A stretch of DNA of 64,000 nucleotides from Bubalus kerabau (GCF_029407905.1 NC_073642.1:124001-188000); one strand, 5' to 3'. Positions 11,120 through 24,100 are shown, numbered from the stretch's first letter. The notes: a model not told the origin generated them from the sequence alone. Made by a program: numbers and translations.

Positions 11120-11722
11120 TTAGGGATGTTTTCTTAAACTTTTAGGAGCATCTTTAGCTAAAAAAAAAAAACAATCCTCATCAGAATGGCATCGAGCTGC
11201 TGTTTCCTCTAAACCTTTTTCAAATTGAGGGGAGAGCTGATCTTTCTTTTCATCCCTATCTTTTACATGCTCATTGGCAGTCATAGCGGCTAGCCATTCA
11301 TTTAGCTGTCGATAGCTAAGTATAGCCTCTTCATTTTCACTTTTCTTTATAACAGGTACCTTTTCAGATTTGCTTTTTTGTTTAACAGGTACTTTTCCAA
11401 CTTTACTTTCCTCTTTAACAGGTACCTTTTCAAATTCATGAGCTGGATCTAAAACATCTCTAGTCATATTCCACAGAGGAAAGGTGTAAGTAGGGATTTT
11501 TTCCAAACCTTGCTGAGCACAATAAGCTCTTAGCTGTTTTCCTAGTTTTTTCAAGATATCTAGGTTAACAGTGCCTTGTTGTAGAAACCAAGGGCAGTGG
11601 TCTTGTACAAATGTAAAAAATGATTGAATGGAAGATTTTTTAACCTTGATTCTTCTTTTACTTAATAACTGTAAAATTACTCCTATAAAGAGCTGTCTTT
11701 CATTTGATTCAGTGTTGCCCAT
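11120..11722 (-). pseudogene. gag matrix (MA) region, 200-residue open frame
   Basis: The frame starts MGNTESN; the glycine at position 2 fits N-myristoylation, which anchors retroviral Gag to the inner plasma membrane. The first ~110 residues have a betaretroviral matrix look (FFTFVQDHCPWF, LKKLGKQLRAY). Around residues 95-130 comes a short tandem repeat of a KVPVK-type unit, three times at 11-12-residue spacing, rich in lysine and glutamate. The frame ends at 11120 within degenerate sequence, so it is a truncated Gag. The start is chosen because it is the first ATG after the leader and has the myristoylation glycine. Confidence 0.82.
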
Positions 11723-11946
11723 GTCAGAAACTTAAGGATAGTAAAAGATTTTGCTTTTAGCTATCTAAAGATTAGGCCTTTTTTGTCAGCCTTTTTAGAA
11801 ACCGTTTTTTCTCTCTAACTCTTCAACACTTCCCACTCCTCTCTCCCTGTCTGTTCTACAGGGGGATCTGCAGCCCCCTAAGTGGGATCCTATCTGTCCC
11901 CAAAACTGAACACTGGGGGAATGGGGTTGGGGATTTACCTTCGAAA
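11723..11946 (-). other. Proviral 5' leader between primer site and gag
   Basis: About 220 bp of untranslated leader in proviral sense. Near 11944-11935 it contains GAAGGTAAAT, a reasonable splice-donor-like sequence at the position where betaretroviruses usually have their major donor. No other function can be read from it. Confidence 0.6.
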
Positions 11947-11964
11947 TGCCTGTCTCGGGCGCCA
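11947..11964 (-). promoter_or_regulatory. Primer-binding site, tRNA-Lys type
   Basis: Two bases after the 5' LTR the sense strand reads TGGCGCCCGAGACAGG. It matches the start of the lysine tRNA (Lys-3) primer site used by many class II retroviruses and diverges in its last bases. It fixes the proviral orientation as minus. Confidence 0.88.
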
Positions 11965-11966
11965 CC

Positions 11967-13269
11967 TGCAGAGGTCCAGCCCCAGCTGATCCAGGGTATT
12001 CGAAGGGAAGATGGAGTAGGTGACCTATTTATATATTTATTTATTCATCAAAGATATAAAGAGTAATAGAATGAGGATAGCTCAGTAGGAAAATTCAGTG
12101 GAGAAAAGCAGCTGAGTAGCTTGGTTTACGCGGAAAATCAATATAACCCGTGACACCAGGTTAGCTCTGACCACGGAGGCTGCAAGTGCCCTCTAGAATA
12201 GAGGAAGGTGCCCCACCTTAGACACCTTATCGAGTGGGTCTTCGAAGCCCAGGCAAATAAATGGTCGCAGAGGATATCCGCGCTCCAGATGGACACTCAT
12301 CTGAAAATTGAGGGGAATAATGACATGGGGAGACCAAGCGTTGGCGAGCAAGGCCCGTAGCTTTATTTTCAACACAGGTTTTAATACCCTAAGTTACACA
12401 TAGAGGATAATAGGGGATGCAAAGTCAGCAGTCTTTAATCCTTATCAAAAACCAGGGTTTCTTTTCTGCAGATTTATCGTATAAAAATGGTTTAGATGAT
12501 TTACATCATCTTCTGGCCAGAAGACCTATTAACATTTTATGACTCTTGACAAAGACTTATCAACCATAAGAGTTATTTTCTCTAAGAGTAATTGTTTAAG
12601 GTTTGGCGCCATCTTTCGAAGATAAAATTGCATTCCTATAGGGCGGATGTGTAATGGGTTTACAACAAAGAAAAGAATTTATTACCTTAAGGGTCTAAAG
12701 TTACCAACATCAAGGCCACTACTTATTTTTTCTACATACCAACTATATTAATTAGCACACATTCAAGGATACAATTCAGGGGATGTGGAAACTTGGCAAC
12801 AAGCATTGGTTCATCAATGAAATCTTTTACTAGTTTTATTCTGACAGTTTCTAACTCTCTGAGAGGCTCTAAGCTATTTGAATATCTTAAACTTCCCGTG
12901 CGTCTCGAGGCTGGGAGACTGTACACAATCGTATGCATAGCTGTAGGAGACCGGGTAAACTTGTCAGGCGAGTTAGAAAACCATCTGAGGGGTTTGGATT
13001 TAAACACTACTAATTGCCCAGGAACATTATTAGTTGGAGCTGTAAGTTAGCTCTTTGACAGAGAGAGTGAGATGGTGGTGGGGGACATCCCCAGTAATGT
13101 CAGAGGTGAGAGAACAAAGCAATAAAGAAGGCAGACTTTGGTTTTTGGGGGTAGATGCTGAAGAATATACGGGGGAACTCCCGGAGGCTCGATCCCGCCT
13201 TTGCGTATGCCGAGACTCTTTCCTCATGACATTTGTCACGAGTGGAATATCTCTCGCTGGCTCCCGGCA
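11967..13269 (-). repeat. Proviral 5' LTR
   Basis: 1,303 bp with TG...CA ends on the plus strand (TGCAGAGGTCCAGCC ... GGCTCCCGGCA). It flanks the primer site on its inner side and satellite I on its outer side. Sister to 6386-7679 and the same family as the solo LTR at 46052-47349. The outer end carries the right target duplication copy (13270-13275). Confidence 0.92.
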
Positions 13270-16200
13270 ATCTTCCATTGCACCAAACGCAGTGGAGTCC
13301 CGAGAGGCCCCTCCCAACACCACAGTATCAGTGTCTTCTCAGAGGCACCCTGAGCAACTCCCTGAGGTCACCGGCACAAGTCGAGGGAACATAGGGTATC
13401 CTGCCGCAACCCGAGAAAGACCTCAAGAGTCCGTCTTCAACGCGTCTTGAGGCCGGATTCCCCTACCATGACTCGAGAGCAATGACACGCTCCCCCTCGC
13501 CATGCGCATGGACACCTGACTTCCCTGGCGCCACATGAGAGGCTCCCTGAGCTCCCTGTCATACCTCGTGAGAAACCCCACACTGGCGCCACAGCTCGGG
13601 AAAACCCACGAGACGCCACCGTCATCGCGAGATTGGGGACTTCTTTTCCTGCCTGACCTGGAGAGCAATCCCTGGTCCTTTCTCCAAACTTCACAGGAGG
13701 CTTTACTCCCTTTAGGCCACTCAATGGGCTCCAAGAGATACCTGTCGCGACTTGAGAGGAGAGCAGAGTACTTTGTTTCCCCTCGAGACGAGGCCTTACC
13801 TCGGGTGAGTCTGGAATGCAACCCCGAGATCCCTGTTGCCCCTGGAGAGGAACATTATGTCCTGGACAAAAGCCTAGATGAGGTCTATTTTGCCCTACAG
13901 TGACTCGAGAGCAACACCCATCTCTCCCTCGCAATTCGAATGGAAGATTGGTCTTCACTGGGCCAACACAATAGGAAGTCTGAATTTCCCGTTGTAACTC
14001 GAGAATCCCGCCGCAACTCTTAAAAACCACGTGGTTCCCCATTCATCACAATATGAGGCCTTTGCCCGCTACAGAGTCTCAAGAGAAGTCCCATGTTTCG
14101 TCATAAAGTTCGAAATGCTACTTGGCACCCTTGATGCGACCCCAAAAGTTCCCCAATATACCGGTCTCACTCCAAGGGAACACCGAAGTTCCTGGCACCA
14201 CTTCATTTGAGCCCCTTCTCCCCTCCTGATCACGGCAGGAAGGTCGATTCCCCTGCTTTGTCTAGAAGGGGTTCCCGACCTTCATGGCGCACCTCAGGAT
14301 GAGGCCAGTCTCACGAAGAAATTCGAGACGTAGCCTCGTGTTGGTGCCACGTGCCGAAAGACCCCGATTTCTCGGTCTTGCTCTTGATAAGAACCCGATG
14401 CCCGGACACCTCTTCTAAGGCAACCCTGTGGATGAAGGCACTACACGAGGGGGCACTGGCAACCCTGTTCATCGTCCGGAAAATCCCACAGGATCCACAT
14501 ACAGCTCCACAACTGGCCTGTCACCCCTTAAACAATGAGAGAGGCAAGCGGAGTTCCCTTCCTCAGACAAGACGAGGCCTGAATATCCAATCCCAACTCT
14601 GCAGGCACGCTTCGATCTGAGTCAGAAATGGAGAGGAAACCTGAGGTTCCTGCCTCAACCCAAGATGAGGCCCTCTTCCATTAAAACAAACCCAGTGGAG
14701 TCTCGAGAGGCCACTCCCATCTCCACAGTATCCCTGACTTCTCATAGGCATTCTGAGAAGCTCCTTGAGGCCACCGGCAAACGTCTAGGGAAATAAGGGT
14801 TTCCTGCCACAACCGAAGAAAGACCTCGAGAGTCCTTCTTCAACGCGTCTTGAGGTCAGATTCCCCTACCATGGCTCGAGAGCAATAACACGCTCCCCCT
14901 CGCCACGCACATGGAGACCTGACTTCCCTGGCGCCACATGAGAGGCTCCCTGAGCTCCCTGTCGTACCTCGTGTGAAACCCCACACTGGCGCCACAGCTC
15001 GAGAAAACACACAAGACCCCTCCGTCATCGCGAGATGAGGGCCATCTTTTCCTGCATGGCCTGGAGAGCAGTCCCAAGTCCTCTCTCCAAACTTCACAGG
15101 AGGCTTGACTCCCTTTAGGCCACAAAGTGGGCTCCAAGAGGTGCCTGTCGCCACTCGAAAGGAGAGCGGAGTCCTTTGCTTCCCTTCGACACGAGGCCTG
15201 ACTCCCTGGGTGAGTCTGGAATGCAAACCTGAGATCCCTGTGGCCCTTGGAGAGGAACATTAGGTCCTGGACACAAGCCTAGATGAGGTCTCCTTTGCCC
15301 TGCAGTGACTCGAGCGCAACCCCCAGCTCTCCCTCGCAACTCGAATGGATGATTGGACTTCCCTGGCCCAACACAAGAGGAAGCCTGATATCCCCGTCGT
15401 AACTCGAGAATCCCGCCGCAACTCGAGAAAAACCACGTGGCTCCCCCGTCATCGCAAGATGAGGCCCTTGGCCGCTACAGCGTGTCAAGAGAAGTCCCAC
15501 GTTCCATCCTGAAGTACAGAACGGTACTTGGCACCCTTGATGCGACCCCCAAAGTTCCCTGACATACCAGTCTCACTCGAGGGAAACACCAAAGTTCATG
15601 GCACCACTTCCTGTGAGCCCCTTCACCCCTCCTGATCGCGACAGGAGGGTCGACTCCCATGCTTTGTCTGCAAGGGGTTCCCAACGTTCCCCGCGAACCT
15701 CCGGATGAGGCCGGTCTCATGAGGAAATTCAAAAAGTAGCCTCATGGTTGGTGCCACATGTTGAAAGATCCCGAATTCCCGGTCCACTCTAGATAAGAAC
15801 CTGATGCCCGGACATCTCTTCGAAGGCAACCCTGTGGATGAAGGCACAACACGAAGGGACACTGACATCCCCATGCATCGTCTGGAAAAACCCGCTGATT
15901 CCACTCACAGCTCCAAATGTGGACTGTGACCCCGTGAACAACTCGAGAGGCAAGTGAAGTTGCATTCCTTCACACAAGACGAGGCCTTACCCTCCTGGCC
16001 CAACTCTTCAGGGACCCTGCGATCGGAGTCAGAAATGGAGAGGAACCCTCAGGTTCCTGCCTCAACTAGAGAAGAGGCCCTCTTCCATTGAACCAAACTC
16101 AGTGGTGTCCCGAGAGGCCCCTCCCAACACCACAGTATCCCTGAATTCTCAGAGGCTCCCTGAGAAGCTACCTGAGGTCACTGGCACAAGTCGAGGGAAC

Positions 16201-16881
16201 CCAGAGTTTCCTGAAGTAACCCGAGAAAGACTTGGAGAGTCCTTTTTCAACGTCTCTTGATGCCCGATTCCCCTACCATGACTCCAGAGCAAGGACGCGC
16301 TCCCCTCGCCACAAGCAGGAAAACTGACTTCCCTAGTACCACACAAGAGGCTCCCTGAGTACCCCATCGTACCTCGTGAGAAAACCCACACTGGCGCCGC
16401 AGTTCGAGAAAAACCACAAGATGCCCCCGTCAAGGAGAGATGGGGGCCTTCTTTTCCCGCCTGACCTGGAGAGCAATTCCTGGTCCTCTCTCCAAACTTC
16501 ACAGGAGGATTGACTCCCTTTAGGCCACTCAGTTGGGTCCGAGAAATACCCGGTGCGACTCGAGAGGAGAGCGGAGTCCTTTGCTTCCCTGGAGACGAGG
16601 CCTGACTCCCCGGGTGAGTTTGGAATGCAACCCCGAGATCCCTGTCGCCCCTGGAGTGGAACATTATGTCCTAGACACAAGCCTAGATGAGGTCTATTTT
16701 GCCCTACAGTGATTGAGAGCAACCTCCATCTCTCCCTCACAATTTGAATGGAAGATTGGGCTTCCCACGGTCAACACATGAGGAAGTCTGAATTTCCCAT
16801 CGTAATTTGAGAATTCAGCCTCAAGTCTTAAAAACCATGTGGTTCCCCCTTCATCGCAATATGAGGCCCTTGCCAGCTAGA

Positions 16882-17120
16882 GTCTCAAGAGAAGTCCCAC
16901 GTTCCATCTTAAAGTTCGAAATGCTACTTGGCACCCTTGATGCGACCCCAAAGTTCCCCAACATACCGGTCTCACTCCAGGGGAACACCGAAATTCCCGG
17001 CGTCTCCAGGGAAGTCCCATGTTCTGTCCTTAAGTGCGAAACGGTATTTGACACCTTGATGCGACAGCAAAAGTTCCCCGACACTCTGGGTTCCCTCGAG
17101 GGGAACACCAAGGGTCCCGG
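16882..17120. repeat. Local ~116-120 bp tandem duplication at a subfamily switch
   Basis: The segment gtctcaagagaagtccc ... gaaattcccgg at 16882-17001 is followed at once by a second, diverged copy at 17002-17120. The first copy has the common form (ccggtctcactcc); the second has the GC-rich form (ctctgggttccctcgag). This looks like an unequal crossover between slightly misaligned subrepeats of two subfamilies. Confidence 0.8.
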
Positions 17121-19260
17121 CACCACTTCATCTGAGCCCTTTCTCCCCTCCTGATCGTGACAGGAGAGTCGATTCCCCTGCTTTCTCTGGAAGGGGTTCC
17201 CGGCCTTCCCATTGCACCTCAGGATGAGGCCGGTCTCAGGAGGAAATTCGAGACTAGCCATGTGTGAGGTGCCACGTGCTGAACGACACCGATTTTCCGG
17301 TCCGCTCTTGATAAGAACCCGATGCCCGGACACCTCTTCGAAGGCAACCCTGTGGGTGAAGGCACAACACGAAGGGGCACTGACACCCCCGTGCATCATC
17401 CGGAAAAACCCGCAGGGTCTACACACAGCTCGACAAGGGGCCTGAGACTCCCGGAACAACTCGAGAGGCAACCAGAATTCCATTCCTCAGACAAGACGAG
17501 GCATGACTCTCCTGTCCCAACACTGCAGGGACCGTGCAGTCGGAGTCAGAATCGGAGAGGAAGCCTGAGGTTCCTGCCTCCCCTCGAGATGAGGCCCTCT
17601 TCCATTGCGCCGAACCCAGCAGAGTCCCGAGAGGCCCTGCCAACTCCACAGCATTCCTCACCTCTCAGAGGCACCCTGGTAAGTTCCCTATACTCCCCTG
17701 CAGAAGTCGAGGGAAACGAGGGTTTCCCGCCGCCACCCGAGAAAGACCTTGAGAGTCCTTCTTCAACGCGTCTTGAGGCCCTAGTCACTTCCCATGACTC
17801 GAGAGTGATGACCAGCTCCTCCTCGCCATGTGCATGGAGACATGAGTTCCCTGGCGCCGCATGAGAGGCTCCCTGAGGTCCTCGTCGTGCCTCGTGAGAA
17901 AACCCCCACGGGCGCCGCAGCCTGAGGAAACCCATGAGATGCCCCCGTCATGGCGAGATGAGGGCCTTCTTTTCCTGCCTGATCTGGAGAGCAATCCCGA
18001 GTCCTCTCTCCAAACTGAAGAGGAGGCTCGACACCCTTGAGTCCACTCAGTGGGCTCCAAGAGATCCGTGTTGCGACTTGAGAGGAAAGTGGAGTCCTCT
18101 GCTTCCCCTCGAGGCGAGGCCTGACTCCCCGGGGGAGTCTGGAATGGAAACCCGAGATCTCTGTCTTCCCTTGAGAGGAATATTAGGTCCTGGACACACG
18201 CCTCGATGAGGTCTCTTTGGCCCTGTAGTGACTCGAGCAGAACCCCCAGCTTTCCCTCGCAACTCCAGGGGAAGATTGGGCTTCCCAGGGCCAACCCAAG
18301 AAGAAGCCTGAAATCCCCGTCGTTGTCGAGAATCCAGACGCAACTCGAGAAAAACGACGTGGTTCCAACGTCTTCACAGGATGAGGCCCTTGCCCGCTAC
18401 AGCGTCTCCAGGGAAGTCACATATTCCATCCTGAAGTGGGAAACGGTACTTGGCTCCCTTGATGCGACCCCTAAAGTTCCCTGAAACGCCGGGTTCCCTC
18501 GAGTGGAACACCTAGAGTCCCGGCCCCACTTCATCTGAGCCCCATCTCCCCTCCTAATCGCGACAGGAGAGTCGATTCCCCTTCTTTGTGTGGAAGGTGT
18601 TCCCGGCCTTCCCGGCGCACCTCAGGATGATGCCGGTCTCACGAGGAAATTCGAGATGAGCCACGTGGGTGGTGCCACATGTCAAACGACCCCGATTTCC
18701 CGGTCCGCTCTTGAAATGAACCTGATGCCCGGACACCTCTTTGAAGGCAACCCTGTGGGGGAAGGCACCAAATGAAGGGGCAATGACACCCCCGTGCATC
18801 TTCTGGAAACACCCGCAGGTTCCACACACAGCTCGACAAGGGGCCTGAGACCCACTGAACGACTCGAGAGGCAAGCAGAGTTCCATTACTCAGACAAGAC
18901 GAGGCCTGACTCTCCTGTCCCAACCCTGCAGGGACCCTGCGGTCGGAGTCAGAAATGGAGAGGAAGCCTGAGGTTCCTGCCTCCAATCGAGATGAGGCCC
19001 TCTTTCATTTCGTCAAACCTAGTGGAGTCCCGAGAGGCCCCTCTAACTCCTCAGTATCCCTCACCTCTCAGAGGCACCTGGGAAGTTCCCTAAGGTCCCC
19101 GGTAGAGGTCGAGGGAAACGAGTGTTTCCCGCCCCAACCCAAGAAAGACCTCGAGAGTCCTTCTTAAATGCTTCTGGAGGCCCTAGTCCCTCCCATGACT
19201 CCAGAGCAATGACGCGATCGGCCTGGCCACACGCATGGAGGCCTGACTTCTCTGGCGCTG
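17002..19260. repeat. GC-rich satellite I subfamily, block 1
   Basis: From the duplication boundary the units carry a linked set of variants: gggttccctcgag instead of ggtctcactcgag, cgagacgagccacgtggg instead of cgagacgtagcctcgtggg, tcagacaagacg instead of tccacacaagacg, and aagttccctaaggtccc instead of aagctccctgaggtcac. The common type returns at about 19200-19260. Block length is about 1.6 units. The right edge is approximate. Confidence 0.75.
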
Positions 19261-20753
19261 CACGAGAGGCTCCCTGAGCTCCCCATCATATCTCGTGAGA
19301 AACCCTACACTGGCGCCGCAGCTCGAGAAAACCCATGAGACGCTCCCGTCATCACGAGAGGAGGGCCATCTTTAACTGAATGGTATGCAGATCAAGCGTG
19401 AACCTTCTGTCCAAGCTACACAGGACGCTTGACTCCCTTTAGGCCACTCATTGGGCTCCAAGAGTTACACGTCGCGACTCGAGAGGATAGTGGAGTCCTT
19501 TGCTTCCACTCGAGACGAGGCGTGACCCACCGGGTGAGACTGGAATGCGACCCCGATATCCCTGTTGCCCCTGGAGAGGAACACTACGTCCTGGACCCAA
19601 GCCTAGATGAGGACTCTTTGCCCTGAAGTGACTCGACAGCAACCCACAGCTCTCTCTGACAAGTTGAATGGAAGATTGGACTTCCTGGGCCAACAAAAGA
19701 GGAAGCCTGAATTCCCCGTTGTAACTCGAGAATCCCGCCGCAACTCGAGAAAAACCACGTGTTTCCCTCGTCATTGCAATATGAGGCCCTTCCCCGCTAG
19801 AGCATCTCCAGAGAATTCCCACGTTCCGTCTTGAAGTGCGAAACTGTACTTGGCACCCTTGATGCGACCTCAAAAGTGCCGTGACATACCGGTCTCACTC
19901 GAGGGGACCACCGAGGTTCCCGGCACCACTTCATCTGAGCCCCTTCTGATCGTGACCGGTGTGTCGATTCCCCTGCTTTGTCTGCAAGGGTTCCCTACCT
20001 TCCCGGCGAACCTCAGGATGAGGCCGGTCTCCCGAGGAAATTCGAGACGTAGCCTCGTGGGTGGTACCACATGCTGAAAGACCCCAATTTTCTGGTACGC
20101 TCTTGAAAAGAACCCGATGCCCGGACACCTCTTTGAAGGCAACCCTGTGGATGAAGGCACAACACGAAGGGGCACTGACACCCCTGTGCATCGTCCGGAA
20201 AAACCCGCAGGTTCCACACACAGCTCAACAAGTGGCCTGTCACTCCGTGAACAACTCGAGAGGCAAGCGGAGATCCATTCCTCCACGGAAGACGAGGCGT
20301 GACTCTCTTGTCCGTACTCGGCAGGTACTCTGCGACCCGAGTCAGAAATGGAGAGGACCCCTGAGGTTCCTGCCTCCATTCGAGATGAGGCCCTCTTCGA
20401 TTGCACCAAACCCAGTTGAGTAACGAAAGGCCCCTCCAAAATCCACAGTGTCCCTGACTTCTCAGAGGCACCCTGAGAAGTTGCCTGAGGTCACCGACAC
20501 AAGTCGAGGGAACCCAGGGTTCCCTGCCGCAACCCAAGAAAGACCTCGAGAGTCCTTCTTCAATGCGTCTTGAGGCCCGATTCGCCTACTATGACTCGAG
20601 AGCAATCACGCACTCCCCTTCACCACACGCACGGAGACCTGACGTCCCTAGCACCACACGAGAGGCTCTCTGAGCTCCCCGTCATACCTCGTGAGAAATC
20701 TGATACTGGCGCTGCAGCTGGAGGAAACCCACGAGACGCCCCCGTCATCGAGA

Positions 20754-21188
20754 GATGAGGGCCTTTTTTCCTGCATGGCCAGGAAAACAATCACGAGTCA
20801 TCTCTCCAAACTCCATAGGAGGCTTCACTCCCTTTACGCCACGCACTGGGCTCCAAGAGATACCCGTCGCGACTCGACAGGAGAGCGGAGTCCTTTTTTT
20901 CCCCTCAAGACGAGGCCTGACTCTACGGGTGAGTCGAGAATGCAACCCTGAGATCCCTGTCGGCCCAGTAGTGGAACACTAGGTCCTGGACACAAGCGTA
21001 GATGAGGTCTATTTTGCCCTGCAGTGACTGGAGAGCAATCCCCAGTTCTAACTTGCAACTCGAATGGAATACTGGATTTTCCTGAAACCACACAAGAGGC
21101 TCCCTGAAATCCCTGTGGTACTTCATGAGACACCCCACACTGGCGCCGCAGCTCGAGAAAACCCACGAGACGCCACCGTCATCTCGAG
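20754..21188. repeat. Truncated satellite I unit (434-bp spacing)
   Basis: The landmark recurs after 434 bp instead of ~1,402. At about 21078-21092 the sequence jumps from actggattttcctg directly to aaaccacacaagaggctccctga, skipping about 970 bp of the unit. This fits deletion by exchange between out-of-register ~31-bp subrepeats. Confidence 0.8.
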
Positions 21189-24100
21189 ATGAGGGCCTTC
21201 TTTTCCTGCATGGCCTGGAGTCCAATCCCGAGTCCTCTCTCCAAACTCCACAGGAGGCTTGACTCCCTTTAGTACACACAGTGGGCTCCAAGAGATACCC
21301 ATCGCGACTCGAGACGAGAGCGGAATTCTTTGCTTACCCTCGAGGTGAGAACTGACTCCCCGGATGAGTCTGGAATGCAAACCCGAGATCCCTGTCGCCC
21401 CTGGAGAGCAACGTTAGATCCTGGACACAAGCCTAGATTAGGTCTCTTTTGCCCTGCAGTGACTCTAGCGCAATCCCCAGCTCCCCCTCGTAACCCGAAT
21501 GGAAGATTGGATTTCAAGGCCAACAAGAGGAAGCCTAAATTCCCGGTCATAACTCGAGAATCCCGCCGCAACTCGAGCAAAACCACGTGGTTCTCCCGTC
21601 ATCGCAAGATGAGGCCCTTGCCCGCTACAGCGTTTCAAAAGATGTCCCAGGTTCCGTCTTGAAATGCGAAACGGTACTTGGCACCCTTGATGTGACCCCA
21701 AAAGTCCCCCAACACTCCTGTCTCACTCAAGGGGAACACCGAGGTTCCCGGCACCACTTCATTTAAGCCCCTTCTCCCCTCCTGATGGTGAACGGTGGGT
21801 CGATTCCCCTGCTTTGTCTGCAAGGGGGCCCGACCTTCCCTGCACAACTCAGGATGAGGCCGGTCTCATGGGGAAATTCGATACGTAGCTTTGTGGGTGG
21901 TGCCACTTGCTGAAAGACTCCAATTTCCCGGTCCGCTCTTGATAAGAATCCGATGCTCGGACACCTCTTGGAAGGCAGCCTTGAGTATGAAGGTACAACA
22001 CGAAGGGGCACTAACACACCTGTGCATCATCCGGAAAAACGGGCAGGTTACATACATAGCTCGACAAGTGGCCTGTCACCTCGAGAACAACTCGAGAGGC
22101 AAGAGGAGTCCCATCCTCCAGAAAAGACGAGGCCTGACTCTCCTGTACCAACATGCAGGGACCTTGCGATCTGAGTCAGAAATGGAGAGGAACACTGAGG
22201 TTCCTGCTTCAACTCGAGATGAGTCCCTCTTACATTCCACCAAATGCAGAGGAGTCTCGAGAGGCCCCTCCAAACTGCACAGTATCCCTGACTTCTCAGA
22301 GGCACTCTGAGAAGCTCCCTGAGGTCGCAGGCACAAGTCAAGGGAACCCTGGGTTTTATGCAGTGACCCGAGAAAGACCTCGAGAGTCCTTCTTCAACCC
22401 GTCTTGAGGCCCGATTACCCTACCATGACTCGAGAGCAATGACGAGCTCCCCCTAGCCATCTCATGGGGACCTGACTTCCCTGGCGCCACACGAGAGGCT
22501 CCCTGAGCTCCCTCTCGTACCTCGTCAGAAACCCGGCACTAGCGCGGCAGTCTAGAAAACCCACAAGACGCCGCCGTCATCGCGAGATGAGGGCCTTCTT
22601 TTCCTGCATGGCCTGGAGAGGAATCCCGAGTCCTCTATCCAAACAGCACAGGAGGCTTGACTCCCTTTAGGGCACACAGTGGGCTCCAAGAGATACCCAT
22701 CGCGACTCAAAAGGACAGCGGAGTTCTTTGCTTCCCCTCGAGACGAGGCCTGATTCCCCGGGTGAGTCTGGTATGCAAGCCCGAGATCCCTGTCGCCCCT
22801 AGGGATGAACATTAAGTCCTGGACACAAGCCTAGATGAGGTCTATTTTGCCCTGCAGTGACTCGAGGGCAATCCCCAGCTCTCCCTTGAAACTCGAATGG
22901 AAGATAGGACTTCCCTGGGCCAACACATGAGGAAGACTGTATTCCCCGTCGAAACTCGAGAATCCCGCCACAACTCGAGAAACGCCACGTGGTTCCCCCG
23001 TCATCGCAAGATGAGGCCCTTGCCCCCTACAGCGTCTCAAGAGAAGTCCCACGTTCCGTCTTGAAGTGCGAAACGGTATTGGCACCCTTGATGCGACCTC
23101 AAAAGTTCCTCGACACACTGGTCTGACTCGAGGAGAACACCGAGGTTCCCGGGACCACTACATCTGGGCCCCTTCTCCCCTCCTGATCGCGACAGGAGGG
23201 TCGATTCCCCTGTTTTGCCTTGAAGGGGTTCCCGCCTTTCCCGGTGCATCTCAGGATGAGGCCGGTCTCACGAGGATATTCGAGACATAGCCACGTGGAT
23301 GGTGACACATGCCGAAAGACCCCGATTTCCCGGTTCGCTCTTGATAAGATCCCAATGCCCGGACACCTCTTTGAAGATAACCCTTTTGATGAAGGCACAA
23401 CACGAAGGGGCACTGACACCCCCGGGTATCGTCCGGAGAAACCCGCAGGTACCACACACAGCTCGAGAAGTGACCTGTCACCCCGTGAACAACTGGAGAG
23501 GCAAGCAGAGTTCCATTCCTCCACACAAGACGAGGCCTGACTCTCCTGTTCGAACTCTGCAGCGAAACTGCGATCCGAGTCAGATCTGGCCCAGGGGAAG
23601 TCAGGAGAGGAAACATGAGTTTCCTGCCTCCACTCGAGATGAGGCCCTCTTCCATTACACCGAACCCAGTGGAGTCCCGAGAGGCCCCTCCCAACTGCAC
23701 AGTATCCCTGACTTCTCAGAGGCACCCTTAGACCTTCCTGAGATCACCGGCACAAGTCGAGGGAACCAAGGGTTTCCTGCTCCAACCCGTAAAAGACCTC
23801 GAGAGTCCTTCTTCAACACGTCTTGAGGTGCGATTCCCCTACCATGACTCGAGAGCAATGACGCGCTCCCCCTAGCCACGCGCATAGAAACCTGACTTCC
23901 CTGACACCACAGGAGAGGCTCCCTGAGCTCCCCATTATACCTCGTGAGCAACACCACACTGGAGCCGCAGCTCGAGAATACCCACGAGACGCCCCAGTCC
24001 TCACGAGATGAGGGCCTTCTTTTGCTGTATGGCCTGGAGAGCAATCCTGAGTCCTCTCTCCAAACTCCACAGGAGGCTTGACTCATTTTAAGCCACACAG

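Larger units (their letters stand above)
6386..13269 (-). mobile_element. Defective class II endogenous retrovirus (ERVK/betaretrovirus-like) in satellite I
   Basis: A 6.9 kb provirus with two LTRs of about 1.3 kb, transcribed on the minus strand. In proviral sense the order is 5' LTR (13269-11967), primer-binding site, leader, gag matrix, a degenerate gag remainder, dUTPase and start of protease, an AT-rich block of unknown origin, an integrase C-terminal remnant, a captured TIMP2 exon-1 fragment, env transmembrane subunit, polypurine tract, 3' LTR (7679-6386). Capsid, nucleocapsid, reverse transcriptase, RNase H, most of integrase and the env surface subunit are not visible. Class II assignment rests on the lysine-type primer site, dUTPase next to protease, 6-bp target duplication and betaretroviral env TM character. 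It cannot be autonomous. Confidence 0.92.
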
